From Streptomyces sp. WMMC500 (lineage in GTDB: Bacteria; Actinomycetota; Actinomycetes; Streptomycetales; Streptomycetaceae), in NCBI RefSeq assembly GCF_027497195.1, contig NZ_CP114905.1, positions 8,162,001-8,226,000 of the forward strand: a DNA stretch of 64,000 nucleotides. Direction: 5' to 3'. The notes under the pieces were generated by a model. The model saw nothing but the letters and a program-made list of their open reading frames with translations. It was not told the DNA's origin and did no database searches. Positions 33,415 to 40,149 of the stretch are shown piece after piece. The position numbers and the translations under genes are program-made. The first letter of the stretch is position 1; every line of letters begins with the position of its first letter.

Positions 33415-35148
33415 TCAGCAGGTGAACCGCGCGTCCGCCCAGTCGGCGTGGTCGTGGTCGATCCCGTCACCGCCGTCGGTGACGACCAGCCGCACGGTCT
33501 GCGCGCCGCCGACGTCCGCCGACAGCGGCTGCGCCGGTCTGTCGTTGGTCAGCACGCCGGACTCCGCGACCTTGGCGTCGTCGGCCCAGACCTCGAAGGC
33601 CACGGAACCGTCGCCCCCCGACTCGTCGTCCAGCCCGACGTCGGCGGCGAACGTCTCGCACTCCTCGGCGGTGTAGTAACCGATCTCGCCGGGGGCGTGC
33701 ACGCCCAGGCCCTTGGCGTACGTCTCGCCGCCGACGGTGAGCGGTGCGCCGTCGCCCGCCGGCCGCTCGCCGACGCTCGTGTCCCGCTCCGCCGGACCCC
33801 AGCCGTTGCGCGCGAGGTACCACTCCCAGTCGCTCGCGAACGTCGTGCCCGCGGGCGGGGATCCGGCGTCCGCGTCCGGCCAGACGCGGTAGAGCACGGT
33901 GCCGTGCGCGGGCACGGCCGCGGTGATCTCGCCGCCGGAGTCGCGGTCCTGGTGCTGCCACAGGTCGCGCAGCCGGTAGCCGCCCGCCGCGGGCAGGCCG
34001 ACCTCGCCAGCGGTCGTGGAGATCTCCTGCGGCGAGCCCGACTCGTTGAACAGCGCCACGGTGCGGCTGCCGTCCGCCATCTCCTTGCTGACCACCCAGC
34101 GGCCGTCCTCGGAGGAGACCACGGTGCCCTGCTTGCCGAGCGGGTCCTGGTCGACGGCGATGACCTCCTCGTTGCCGAGGATCTCGAAGGTCGCCTCGTC
34201 GGCGCCGCGCAGGTCGGAGCCGATGAGCAGCGGCGCCGCCATGATCGACCACATGGAGAAGTGGGTGCGGTACTCGGTGTCCGTCATGCCGCCGTTGCCG
34301 ACCTCCAGCATGTCCGGGTCGTTCCAGTGCCCGGGTCCCGCGTGTTCGGCGAGCGGCAGGTTCTGCTTCATGATGCCCAGCACGCTCGACCAGTTGTCGC
34401 TGATGTCGCCGGTGGTGCGCCACAGGTGGCCGACGTCGGCGGCCCACTCCCACGGGTCGTTCTCGCCCCACTCGCAGATGCTGTACACGATGGGCCGGCC
34501 CGTGGCCTTGAGCGCGTCGCGCATCTTGGTGTAGCGCTCGACGGCGTCGACGCCCTGGTTGTTGCAGTTGTCGTACTTGAGGTAGTCGACACCCCAGTCG
34601 GCGAACTGCTGCGCGTCGGACTCCTCGTGGCCCAGGGAGCCGGGGAAGCCGGCCTGGTTGCACGTCTTGGTCCCGGCGCTGGTGTAGATGCCGAACTTCA
34701 GCCCCTTGGAGTGCACGTAGTCGGCGACCGCCTTGATCCCGTCGGGGAAGCGCACGGGGTCGGGGACCAGCTTGCCGTTCGCGTCGCGCTCGGGCAGGGC
34801 CCAGCAGTCGTCGATGTTGACGTACTCGTAGCCCGCGTCCTTCAGGCCCTTCTCGACGAAGATGTCCGCGATGCCCTTGACCATCTCGTGGTCGAACTCC
34901 GCCCGGCAGTGGGTGGAGTTCCAGTTGTTGAAGCCCATCGGCGGGGTCTGCGCCAGCCCGTCGGGCAGCCGGACCTCCGGCCCCGCCGCCGCCGTGGCGG
35001 CGGTGGTCTCGCTCTGCGGCTGCGTTCCCGGGGGTGCCGCCGCGGTCGGCACGGTGAGCACCGCGCAGACCGCGACCGCCCCCGTGATCCCGGTCAGCAC
35101 GCGCGTGTACGGTCTGGCGACCCTTCGTCCGGACGGTGGGTTCCGCAT
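33415..35148 (-). CDS. Secreted GH27 alpha-galactosidase with C-terminal NPCBM domain
   Basis: 577 aa from ATG at 35148 (AGAGGAG at 8 nt; an upstream GTG adds 3 codons). Signal peptide (RRVARPYTRVLTGITGAVAV, cleavage after an Ala-rich TAAA). The GH27 barrel begins LAQTPPMGFNNWNSTHCRAE; the nucleophile Asp is in DYLKYDNCNNQ, the acid/base Asp in WRTTGDISDNW, and GHWNDPDMLEVGNGGM follows. After a C-terminal beta domain comes an NPCBM module (ASDWEWYLARNGWGPAERDT to HADWADARFTC, about 150 residues). It releases terminal alpha-galactose from oligo- and polysaccharides outside the cell; the divergent ABC transporter would import the products. Confidence 0.93.
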   Translation of the reverse strand: MRNPPSGRRVARPYTRVLTGITGAVAVCAVLTVPTAAAPPGTQPQSETTAATAAAGPEVRLPDGLAQTPPMGFNNWNSTHCRAEFDHEMVKGIADIFVEKGLKDAGYEYVNIDDCWALPERDANGKLVPDPVRFPDGIKAVADYVHSKGLKFGIYTSAGTKTCNQAGFPGSLGHEESDAQQFADWGVDYLKYDNCNNQGVDAVERYTKMRDALKATGRPIVYSICEWGENDPWEWAADVGHLWRTTGDISDNWSSVLGIMKQNLPLAEHAGPGHWNDPDMLEVGNGGMTDTEYRTHFSMWSIMAAPLLIGSDLRGADEATFEILGNEEVIAVDQDPLGKQGTVVSSEDGRWVVSKEMADGSRTVALFNESGSPQEISTTAGEVGLPAAGGYRLRDLWQHQDRDSGGEITAAVPAHGTVLYRVWPDADAGSPPAGTTFASDWEWYLARNGWGPAERDTSVGERPAGDGAPLTVGGETYAKGLGVHAPGEIGYYTAEECETFAADVGLDDESGGDGSVAFEVWADDAKVAESGVLTNDRPAQPLSADVGGAQTVRLVVTDGGDGIDHDHADWADARFTC

Positions 35149-35249
35149 CGGATCCACTCCTCTGCATGGGGGGTTCGGGAACGGTTTCGGTCATGGACGC
35201 GTCACACGAGCGTTTACGGTAGAGCTTGTTCGAGTCTGTCGGAAGAGAT

Positions 35250-35312
35250 GCGATAACAGTTGGCCGAGAGTCGGTCAAAACCCTTGACAGTGCCCCTGGG
35301 TGGAGGTGTGAT
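35250..35312. promoter_or_regulatory. Back-to-back divergent promoters with a shared operator
   Basis: Plus strand: TTGACA (35284-35289) N17 TGTGAT (35307-35312) for the ABC operon. Minus strand: TTGACC (35273-35278) N17 TATCGC (35250-35255) for the alpha-galactosidase. The inverted repeat TTGGCCGA-GAG-TCGGTCAA (35260-35278, one mismatch) covers the minus-strand -35 and spacer and abuts the plus-strand -35. One bound regulator could control both. Confidence 0.65.
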
Positions 35313-35332
35313 CCCACAATCTTCGTTCGGTT

Positions 35333-35347
35333 GTGTTTGGTTAACAC
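35333..35347 (+). promoter_or_regulatory. Second inverted repeat in the ABC-operon leader
   Basis: GTGTT-N5-AACAC, between the putative start site and the ribosome site; a wider pair CACAA (35315-35319) / TTGTG (35331-35335) overlaps it. Candidate extra operator. Confidence 0.4.
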
Positions 35348-35365
35348 TCCATCGGAAGGGGAGCG

Positions 35366-36697
35366 ATGAGCGCCTCATCTTCTGCGAGCAGGACTGCAGG
35401 CCGCCCCACCACCGCACCACCGATGACGCGCCGGAGTCTGCTGCGGGGAGCCGCTCTCGGCGCCGGTGCCGTCACCCTCCCGACGCTGCTCGCCGCCTGC
35501 GGAAGCGGCCCGGGCGGCGACGGCAAGACAGTGACCCTGGGGTCCAACGCCTCCGACGAGGTGCCCCGCAAGGCGTTCCAGGACGTGTTCGACCTCTTCG
35601 AGAAGAAGTCGAAGAAGACGGTCGAGGTCAACACCGTCGACCACAACACGTTCCAGGAGAACATCAACCGCTACCTGCAGGGCCGGCCCGACGACGTGTT
35701 CATGTGGTTCGCTGGCTACCGCATGCAGTTCTTCGCCGAGCGTGGGCTGCTCAGCGAGATCGGCGACCTGTGGAAGGGCTTCGACGGCTTCTCCGCCGCG
35801 CTCAAGGACCAGTCCACCGGCGCCGACGGCAAGCAGTACTTCGTGCCGTTCTACTACTACCCCTGGGCCGTCTTCTACCGGAAGAGCGTCTTCGACCAGG
35901 GCGGTTACGAGATACCGACGACCTTCGACCAGTACACCGCCCTGGCCAGGCAGATGCAGAAGGACGGCCTGGTCCCGTTCGCCTTCGGCGACAAGGACGG
36001 CTGGCCCGCCATGGGCACGTTCGACTACCTCAACATGCGCGCCAACGGCTACGACTTCCACAAGTCGCTGATGGCCGGCGAGGAGTCCTGGACCGACCCG
36101 CGGGTGCACGAGGTCTTCGACCTGTGGCGCGGCCTCATGCCGTACCACGACGAGGGCGCCAACGGCCGCACCTGGCAGGAGGCCGCGCAGTCGCTGGCGC
36201 AGAAGAAGACCGGCATGGCGGTGCTCGGACTGCCGCACCCCGGCCAGCAGTTCTCCGAGGCCGACCGCGAGGACCTCGACTTCTTCCCGTTCCCGGAGAT
36301 ATCCCCCGAGCACGGGCAGGACGCGGTCGAGGCGCCCATCGACGGCTTCCTGATGTCGTCCAAGGTCAAGAACGAGGAAGGTGCGCAGGAACTGCTGAAG
36401 TTCCTCGCCACCCCGGCCGCCGAGGACGCGTACCTGAAGTCCGACCCCAACAACGTCGCCGTGCACTCCGGCGCCGACACGTCCTCCTACTCGACGCTGC
36501 AGAAGAAGGCGGCGGAGCTCGTCTCGAACGCCAAACAGATATCCCAGTTCCTCGACCGGGACACGCGCCCCGACTTCGCCTCGACGGTCATGATCAAGGC
36601 GCTGCAGGACTTCATCGACGACCCCGACGACATCGACGGCCTGCTCAAGGGCATCGAGGGCCAGAAGAAGACCATCTTCGCCGAAGGCCAGGAGTAA
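35366..36697 (+). CDS. ABC transporter sugar-binding lipoprotein (Tat-type signal)
   Basis: 443 aa with GAAGGGGAG upstream. The signal region TRRSLLRGAALGAGAVTL has a twin-Arg start and ends in a lipobox LLAAC-G, so the folded protein is probably exported by Tat and lipidated. The family 1 solute-binding fold is seen in KKTVEVNTVDHNTFQENINR, FVPFYYYPWAVFYRKSVFDQ, YEIPTTFDQYTALARQMQKD, and AVEAPIDGFLMSSKVKNEEG. It binds an oligosaccharide and delivers it to the two permeases downstream. Divergent from the alpha-galactosidase, it is expected to bind an alpha-galactoside. Confidence 0.92.
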   Translation: MSASSSASRTAGRPTTAPPMTRRSLLRGAALGAGAVTLPTLLAACGSGPGGDGKTVTLGSNASDEVPRKAFQDVFDLFEKKSKKTVEVNTVDHNTFQENINRYLQGRPDDVFMWFAGYRMQFFAERGLLSEIGDLWKGFDGFSAALKDQSTGADGKQYFVPFYYYPWAVFYRKSVFDQGGYEIPTTFDQYTALARQMQKDGLVPFAFGDKDGWPAMGTFDYLNMRANGYDFHKSLMAGEESWTDPRVHEVFDLWRGLMPYHDEGANGRTWQEAAQSLAQKKTGMAVLGLPHPGQQFSEADREDLDFFPFPEISPEHGQDAVEAPIDGFLMSSKVKNEEGAQELLKFLATPAAEDAYLKSDPNNVAVHSGADTSSYSTLQKKAAELVSNAKQISQFLDRDTRPDFASTVMIKALQDFIDDPDDIDGLLKGIEGQKKTIFAEGQE

Positions 36698-36703
36698 GCC
36701 GCC

Positions 36704-37624
36704 GTGCCGCTCGTCACCCACGCGCGGCGCACCCGACGGCGGGGTCGGCGGCGGTTCACCGCGCGCGACCTCGCCGTCATCGGCGTGCTGCTGGGCTTCG
36801 CCATCCTGCTGGACCTGTTCATCATCTGGGGGCCGACCGTCGCCTCCATCACCCTCTCCTTCTCCTCCTGGGACGGCCTGTCCGACCTGAGCTGGGTCGG
36901 CGGCGACAACTACGACACGCTCGCCGGCGGGGACTACCCGCCGTTCTGGCCCGCGGTCCGCAACAACCTGCTGTGGATCGCGTTCCTCGGGCTGGTGGCC
37001 ACGCCCTTCGGGCTGCTGCTCGCGGTCGTCATCGACCGCGGCGTGCGCTTCTCGCGCTTCTACCAGTCCACGATCTACCTGCCGGTGGTGCTCTCCCTCG
37101 CCGTCGTCGGCTTCATCGCCCAACTGGTCTTCTCCCGCGACCAGGGCGCGCTCAACGCCATCCTGGGCAACGAGAACAACCCCACCGACTGGCTCGGCGA
37201 CCGCGACCTCAACATCTGGATGGTCCTGCTGGCCGCCGGCTGGCGGCACACCGGCTACGTGATGATCCTCTATCTGGCCGGACTCAAGGCCGTGGCCCCC
37301 GAACTGAAGGAGGCCGCCGCGATCGACGGCGCGAACGAGCGGCAGACCTTCCTGCGCGTGGTCTTCCCCACGATGCGGCCGGTCAACGTCGTCGTCCTCG
37401 TCATCACCGTCATCGAGGCGCTCCGCGCCTTCGACATCGTCTACGCCATCAACAAGGGCAGAAACGGCCTGGAGCTGCTCTCCGTGCTCGTCACCGACAA
37501 CATCATCGGGGAGGCCAGCCGCATCGGCTTCGGCTCCGCCATCGCCGTGGTGCTGCTCACCGTCTCCCTGGGGTTCATCGTGACGTACCTGGTTCAGGAG
37601 ATGCGCGGGGAGGAGCGCCGATGA
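36704..37624 (+). CDS. Sugar ABC transporter permease, MalF type
   Basis: 306 aa from GTG at 36704, 6 nt after the binding-protein stop. Six spans; the cytosolic EAA loop that docks the ATPase is EAAAIDGANERQTFLRVVFP, in full match to the family. The N-terminus is Arg-rich ([16 protein letters not shown]). No ATPase gene follows; Streptomyces sugar systems of this type share a general ATPase (MsiK) encoded elsewhere, which is family knowledge. The stop overlaps the next gene by 4 nt. Confidence 0.92.
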   Translation: MPLVTHARRTRRRGRRRFTARDLAVIGVLLGFAILLDLFIIWGPTVASITLSFSSWDGLSDLSWVGGDNYDTLAGGDYPPFWPAVRNNLLWIAFLGLVATPFGLLLAVVIDRGVRFSRFYQSTIYLPVVLSLAVVGFIAQLVFSRDQGALNAILGNENNPTDWLGDRDLNIWMVLLAAGWRHTGYVMILYLAGLKAVAPELKEAAAIDGANERQTFLRVVFPTMRPVNVVVLVITVIEALRAFDIVYAINKGRNGLELLSVLVTDNIIGEASRIGFGSAIAVVLLTVSLGFIVTYLVQEMRGEERR

Positions 37625-38559
37625 GCGCCGACGTCCCCACCGCCGCCGGGCCGCGGCCGGCCGCCGCGGCGCCGGCCAAGACGCCGGACCCGCCGGCCGG
37701 GCGCCGGCCGCGCCGCGGCCGGTTCGGCGTGCACATCTTCCTCGGCGGGGTCTCGCTGGCCTTCCTGGCCCCGCTGCTGCTCGCCGTGTACGCCTCGCTG
37801 CGCCCCTACGAGGAGACCGCCGAGCACGGCTATTTCTCCTTCCCCCGCAAGCTGTCCTTCGACTACTACCGGCAGGCGTTCTCCGACTCGGAGATGAGCA
37901 AGTACTTCGTCAACTCGCTCATCATCGCGGTGCCCGGCGTGCTGATCGTGCTCTTCCTGGCGTCGTTCGCCGCCTTCGTGCTGGCACGGCTCCGCATCCG
38001 CGGCGGGCTCTTCCTGCTCATCCTCTTCACCGCGGGCAACCTGCTGCCGCAGCAGGTCATCGTCACGCCGCTGTACGTGATGTTCAACCGCATCGAGCTG
38101 CCGTACTGGATGTCCGAGTCGATGACGATGTACGACTCGTACTGGGCCGTCATCTCCGTCAACGTCGGCTTCCAGCTCGGCTTCTGCGTGTTCGTGCTGG
38201 CGAACTTCATGCGCGCGCTGCCCACCGAGATCCTGGAGGCCGCGGTCGTCGACGGCGCCGGGGTGTGGACCCAGTACTGGCGGATCACGCTGCCCCTGTG
38301 CCGCCCGGCGCTGGCGGCGCTGGGGACGCTGCAGTTCACCTGGATGTACAACGACTTCCTGTGGGCGCTCGTCTTCATCTCCGACGGCGACAAGCTCCCG
38401 ATCACCTCGGCGCTCAACAACCTGCGCGGGCAGTTCTTCACCGACTACAACCTGCTCGCCGCGGGCTCCGTGCTGGTCGCGCTGCCGACGATCATCGTCT
38501 TCCTGCTGCTGCAGCGTCACTTCATCGCCGGGCTGACGCTCGGCTCCACCAAGGGGTGA
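37621..38559 (+). CDS. Sugar ABC transporter permease, MalG type
   Basis: 312 aa from ATG at 37621, overlapping the MalF-type stop (ATGA). There is a 35-residue Pro/Ala/Arg-rich cytosolic N-terminus, then six spans. The EAA loop is EAAVVDGAGVWTQYWRITLP. The final segment FLLLQRHFIAGLTLGSTKG is typical of MalG proteins. Works with the MalF-type permease to move the sugar. It closes the operon, and a hairpin follows. Confidence 0.92.
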   Translation: MSADVPTAAGPRPAAAAPAKTPDPPAGRRPRRGRFGVHIFLGGVSLAFLAPLLLAVYASLRPYEETAEHGYFSFPRKLSFDYYRQAFSDSEMSKYFVNSLIIAVPGVLIVLFLASFAAFVLARLRIRGGLFLLILFTAGNLLPQQVIVTPLYVMFNRIELPYWMSESMTMYDSYWAVISVNVGFQLGFCVFVLANFMRALPTEILEAAVVDGAGVWTQYWRITLPLCRPALAALGTLQFTWMYNDFLWALVFISDGDKLPITSALNNLRGQFFTDYNLLAAGSVLVALPTIIVFLLLQRHFIAGLTLGSTKG

Positions 38560-38569
38560 GGGGCGGGGA

Positions 38570-38587
38570 GGCGGGCGGCGGCCCGCC
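38570..38587 (+). terminator. Terminator after the ABC operon
   Basis: GGCGGGC-GGCG-GCCCGCC, 11 nt after the malG-type stop. Confidence 0.65.
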
Positions 38588-38773
38588 GGGAACAAGACGA
38601 CGGCGGCCCGGGGGGAGCCTTCGGCCAGCCCTTCTGACCTCCGGACCGGGCCGCCGGTCCGGCCCGCGCGAAGCGAGCAGGTGAGCGCCAGCCTGCCCGG
38701 CGGGCGGAGTGTCTTGGAGGGGCCGAACGGTCCCTTGCCGGACCCCGTACGGCCCGATTGGACCGCACGCGAC

Positions 38774-38806
38774 GGAGCCCGGGAGCATGTCCAGCCCCCG
38801 GGCTCC
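38774..38806 (-). terminator. Terminator of the tRNA-like RNA array
   Basis: Perfect 10-bp stem (GGAGCCCGGG / CCCGGGCTCC) with a 13-nt loop, about 20 nt beyond the second RNA on the minus strand. No U tract. Confidence 0.65.
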
Positions 38807-38822
38807 AGATTGCCACCCATTT

Positions 38823-38967
38823 GCGCACACCGGCGGCGTTGAAGAACCGCGGGTCATGTTGAGATCGACGTGTTCTGCCTTTGAACTACAGCGCCGCGAG
38901 AGAGGCGCCGGAGGGACTTGAACCCCCATCCGTCGATGTTCGCCCACGCTCGGTCGATCCGGTGTTC
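38823..38967 (-). ncRNA. Second Y RNA-like (YrlA-type) RNA with permuted tRNA module
   Basis: In transcription order: anticodon-strand CGACG (38935-38931), T arm GGGGG-TTCAAGT-CCCTC (38927-38911), acceptor 3' strand CGGCGCC (38910-38904), discriminator T, 7-nt linker, acceptor 5' strand GGCGCTG (38895-38889), TA, D arm GTTC-AAAGGCA-GAAC (38886-38872), and CGTCG (38870-38866). The acceptor pairs in all 7 positions (one U-G) and CGACG/CGTCG in all 5, extending to ATCGACG/CGTCGAT. The outer stem is closed by ACACCGG (38965-38959) with CCGGTGT (38833-38827). Its nearest Ro-motif candidate is GGCGAA (without the final G), so Ro binding is less certain than for the first RNA. It starts about 5 nt after it, suggesting one precursor. 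Confidence 0.6.
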
Positions 38968-38971
38968 GGCG

Positions 38972-39118
38972 GCGAATACTGAGACTGGAGCGAGAACCTG
39001 AGTTTCACGGGGCCGCCTCTGCCAGGCTTGGGCCACCCCCGCACGTGGTGCGGGGAGAGGGATTCGAACCCCCAACTGACACCCCTCCATCAGCTTCGAC
39101 ATCAGTTTCAGCTTGCGC
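38972..39118 (-). ncRNA. Y RNA-like (YrlA-type) RNA with permuted tRNA module and Ro-binding motif
   Basis: T arm GGGGG-TTCGAAT-CCCTC (39073-39057), acceptor 3' strand TCCCCGC (39056-39050), ACCA and a short linker, acceptor 5' strand GCGGGGG (39042-39036), TG, D arm with GCC/GGC and a loop holding the conserved GG (39033-39015), then GCCCC (39013-39009), which pairs with GGGGT (39085-39081) before the T arm. So tRNA halves occur in 3'-then-5' order and the acceptor closes as a hairpin. Flanks form a long imperfect stem: CTGAAACTG (39111-39103) with CAGTCTCAG (38987-38979), CTGA (39093-39090) with TCAG (39001-38998). The leader strand carries GTCGAAG (39100-39094), the GNCGAA(N)G motif bound by Ro/Rsr in bacterial Y RNAs. 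Known YrlA RNAs have exactly this tRNA-mimic plus Ro-stem plan; no Ro gene is nearby. Confidence 0.7.
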
Positions 39119-39128
39119 TCATCGCGCA

Positions 39129-39149
39129 CCCTCCGCTCGCGGCGGAGGG
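39129..39149 (-). other. Hairpin between the DUF gene and the RNA array
   Basis: CCCTCCGC-N5-GCGGAGGG, perfect 8 bp, 13 nt after the stop of the 39162-39893 gene and about 10 nt before the first RNA. Could be a terminator, a processing signal or a barrier to exonucleases. Confidence 0.5.
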
Positions 39150-39161
39150 CGTGTGCGGGGG

Positions 39162-39893
39162 CTACCCGAAGAGGTAGCCGAACACCGTGTCGCCGATCCG
39201 CTGGTCGGTGACCTCGGTGTTGTTCGCCTCCTCGCGGGCGAACTTGACGGACTGCTGGAGCTTCTCGACGCGGTCGAGGAGCTCGTTGACCCGCCGGGCG
39301 GGCAGGGCGCCGGAGAACTTCACCGTGGTCCAGTAACCGACCGGAACATCCTCGTAGTACACCTCGACCTGCGCCGGGTGCTGCTCCGTGGCCTCGGCCT
39401 TCACGTGGTTGCGCGGAACCTTCTTCGTGCGGATGGTCCGCACCGGGTCCGTCTTCCACGCGTCCGTCGACGGGTCGAGGTTCCACGACTCGGAGGCGTC
39501 GAGCACCGGCAGCTTGCGCACGAAGGTGTGCAGGTCGGTGAGTTGCTTCTCCAGGAACAACAGATAGGGGACCGGCACCTGGGGCAACAGCACCGTACCG
39601 TCGACCACCACGTCGGCGACCGCGGACCGGTTCGCCCAGTCCTTCGTCGCGGTCACGTCGAAGAGCCGCGTCAGCGTCCCGGCGGTCGACCGCAGCGCGT
39701 CCTCGGCCTTGATCTGCACCCGCGTGGACTCGGGCGGCAGTTGCTCGCCCTCCTCGTCCTTGGGCTGGTAGGTCCGGGAGATACCGGCCAGCAGGGCGGG
39801 CTTCTGCACGTCCTGGTGAACCTGGGTGAGCTCCTGGAGGGCCTTGGACTTGACGCCCTTCTCGACCGCGATGATCTGATTCAGCTTCGGCAC
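39162..39893 (-). CDS. Conserved protein of unknown function (probably DUF7873 family) linked to Y RNA-like genes
   Basis: 243 aa from GTG at 39893; only a weak AGG precedes it. It is soluble, with a charged acidic/basic mix and no signal peptide or membrane span. Conserved-looking segments are PKLNQIIAVEKGVKSKALQE, HQDVQKPALLAGISRTYQPK, DLHTFVRKLPVLDASESWNL, VEVYYEDVPVGYWTTVKFSG and ELLDRVEKLQQSVKFAREEA (a C-terminal amphipathic helix). I recall this as a named but uncharacterised family; no catalytic motif is obvious. It lies just upstream of, and on the same strand as, two tRNA-mimic RNAs, so it may be co-transcribed with them or bind them. That link is inference. Confidence 0.7.
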   Translation of the reverse strand: MPKLNQIIAVEKGVKSKALQELTQVHQDVQKPALLAGISRTYQPKDEEGEQLPPESTRVQIKAEDALRSTAGTLTRLFDVTATKDWANRSAVADVVVDGTVLLPQVPVPYLLFLEKQLTDLHTFVRKLPVLDASESWNLDPSTDAWKTDPVRTIRTKKVPRNHVKAEATEQHPAQVEVYYEDVPVGYWTTVKFSGALPARRVNELLDRVEKLQQSVKFAREEANNTEVTDQRIGDTVFGYLFG

Positions 39894-40149
39894 ACGGCAA
39901 ACCTAACAACCCCGCGCCGCACGCACATCCGATTAAGCCTTCCCCGTCACTTCCGTCCTCGGTGGTCCGAGAACGCGCGTCGAGGCGCCGTGCGGGCCGT
40001 CGCGACGCGGGGAACCTTCTCGGCCACCAGCACTAGCCGACCGGCCGCGCGGGTAGTTCAGAGAAGCCCGGCGGCCAAACTCTTCGCACGGAGTTTCCCC
40101 GGGAGCAGGTAGCGGGCAACTCTCTGGGGGCGGCTGAGAGGGGGAACAT

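Noticed and set aside
36704..38559. Missing ATPase means a broken sugar transporter
   Set aside because: Streptomyces sugar importers of this type normally use a shared ATPase encoded elsewhere, so absence here is expected.
38823..39118. Ordinary tRNA genes
   Set aside because: T-arm sequences are excellent, but no acceptor 5' strand with a D arm lies upstream of either one in normal order; the matching halves lie downstream, so standard tRNAs are excluded.
38972..39118. Permuted functional tRNA-Phe (loop GTGAAAC) needing circularisation
   Set aside because: The long outer stem and the Ro motif explain the flanks better, and the helix continues past the anticodon stem. A permuted tRNA remains a minor alternative.
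38854..39909. Long minus-strand reading frame running through the RNA array
   Set aside because: It overlaps the 39162-39893 gene in another frame and its tail reads through T arms as the GVRIPLPAP-like peptides that tRNA genes often produce; not coding.
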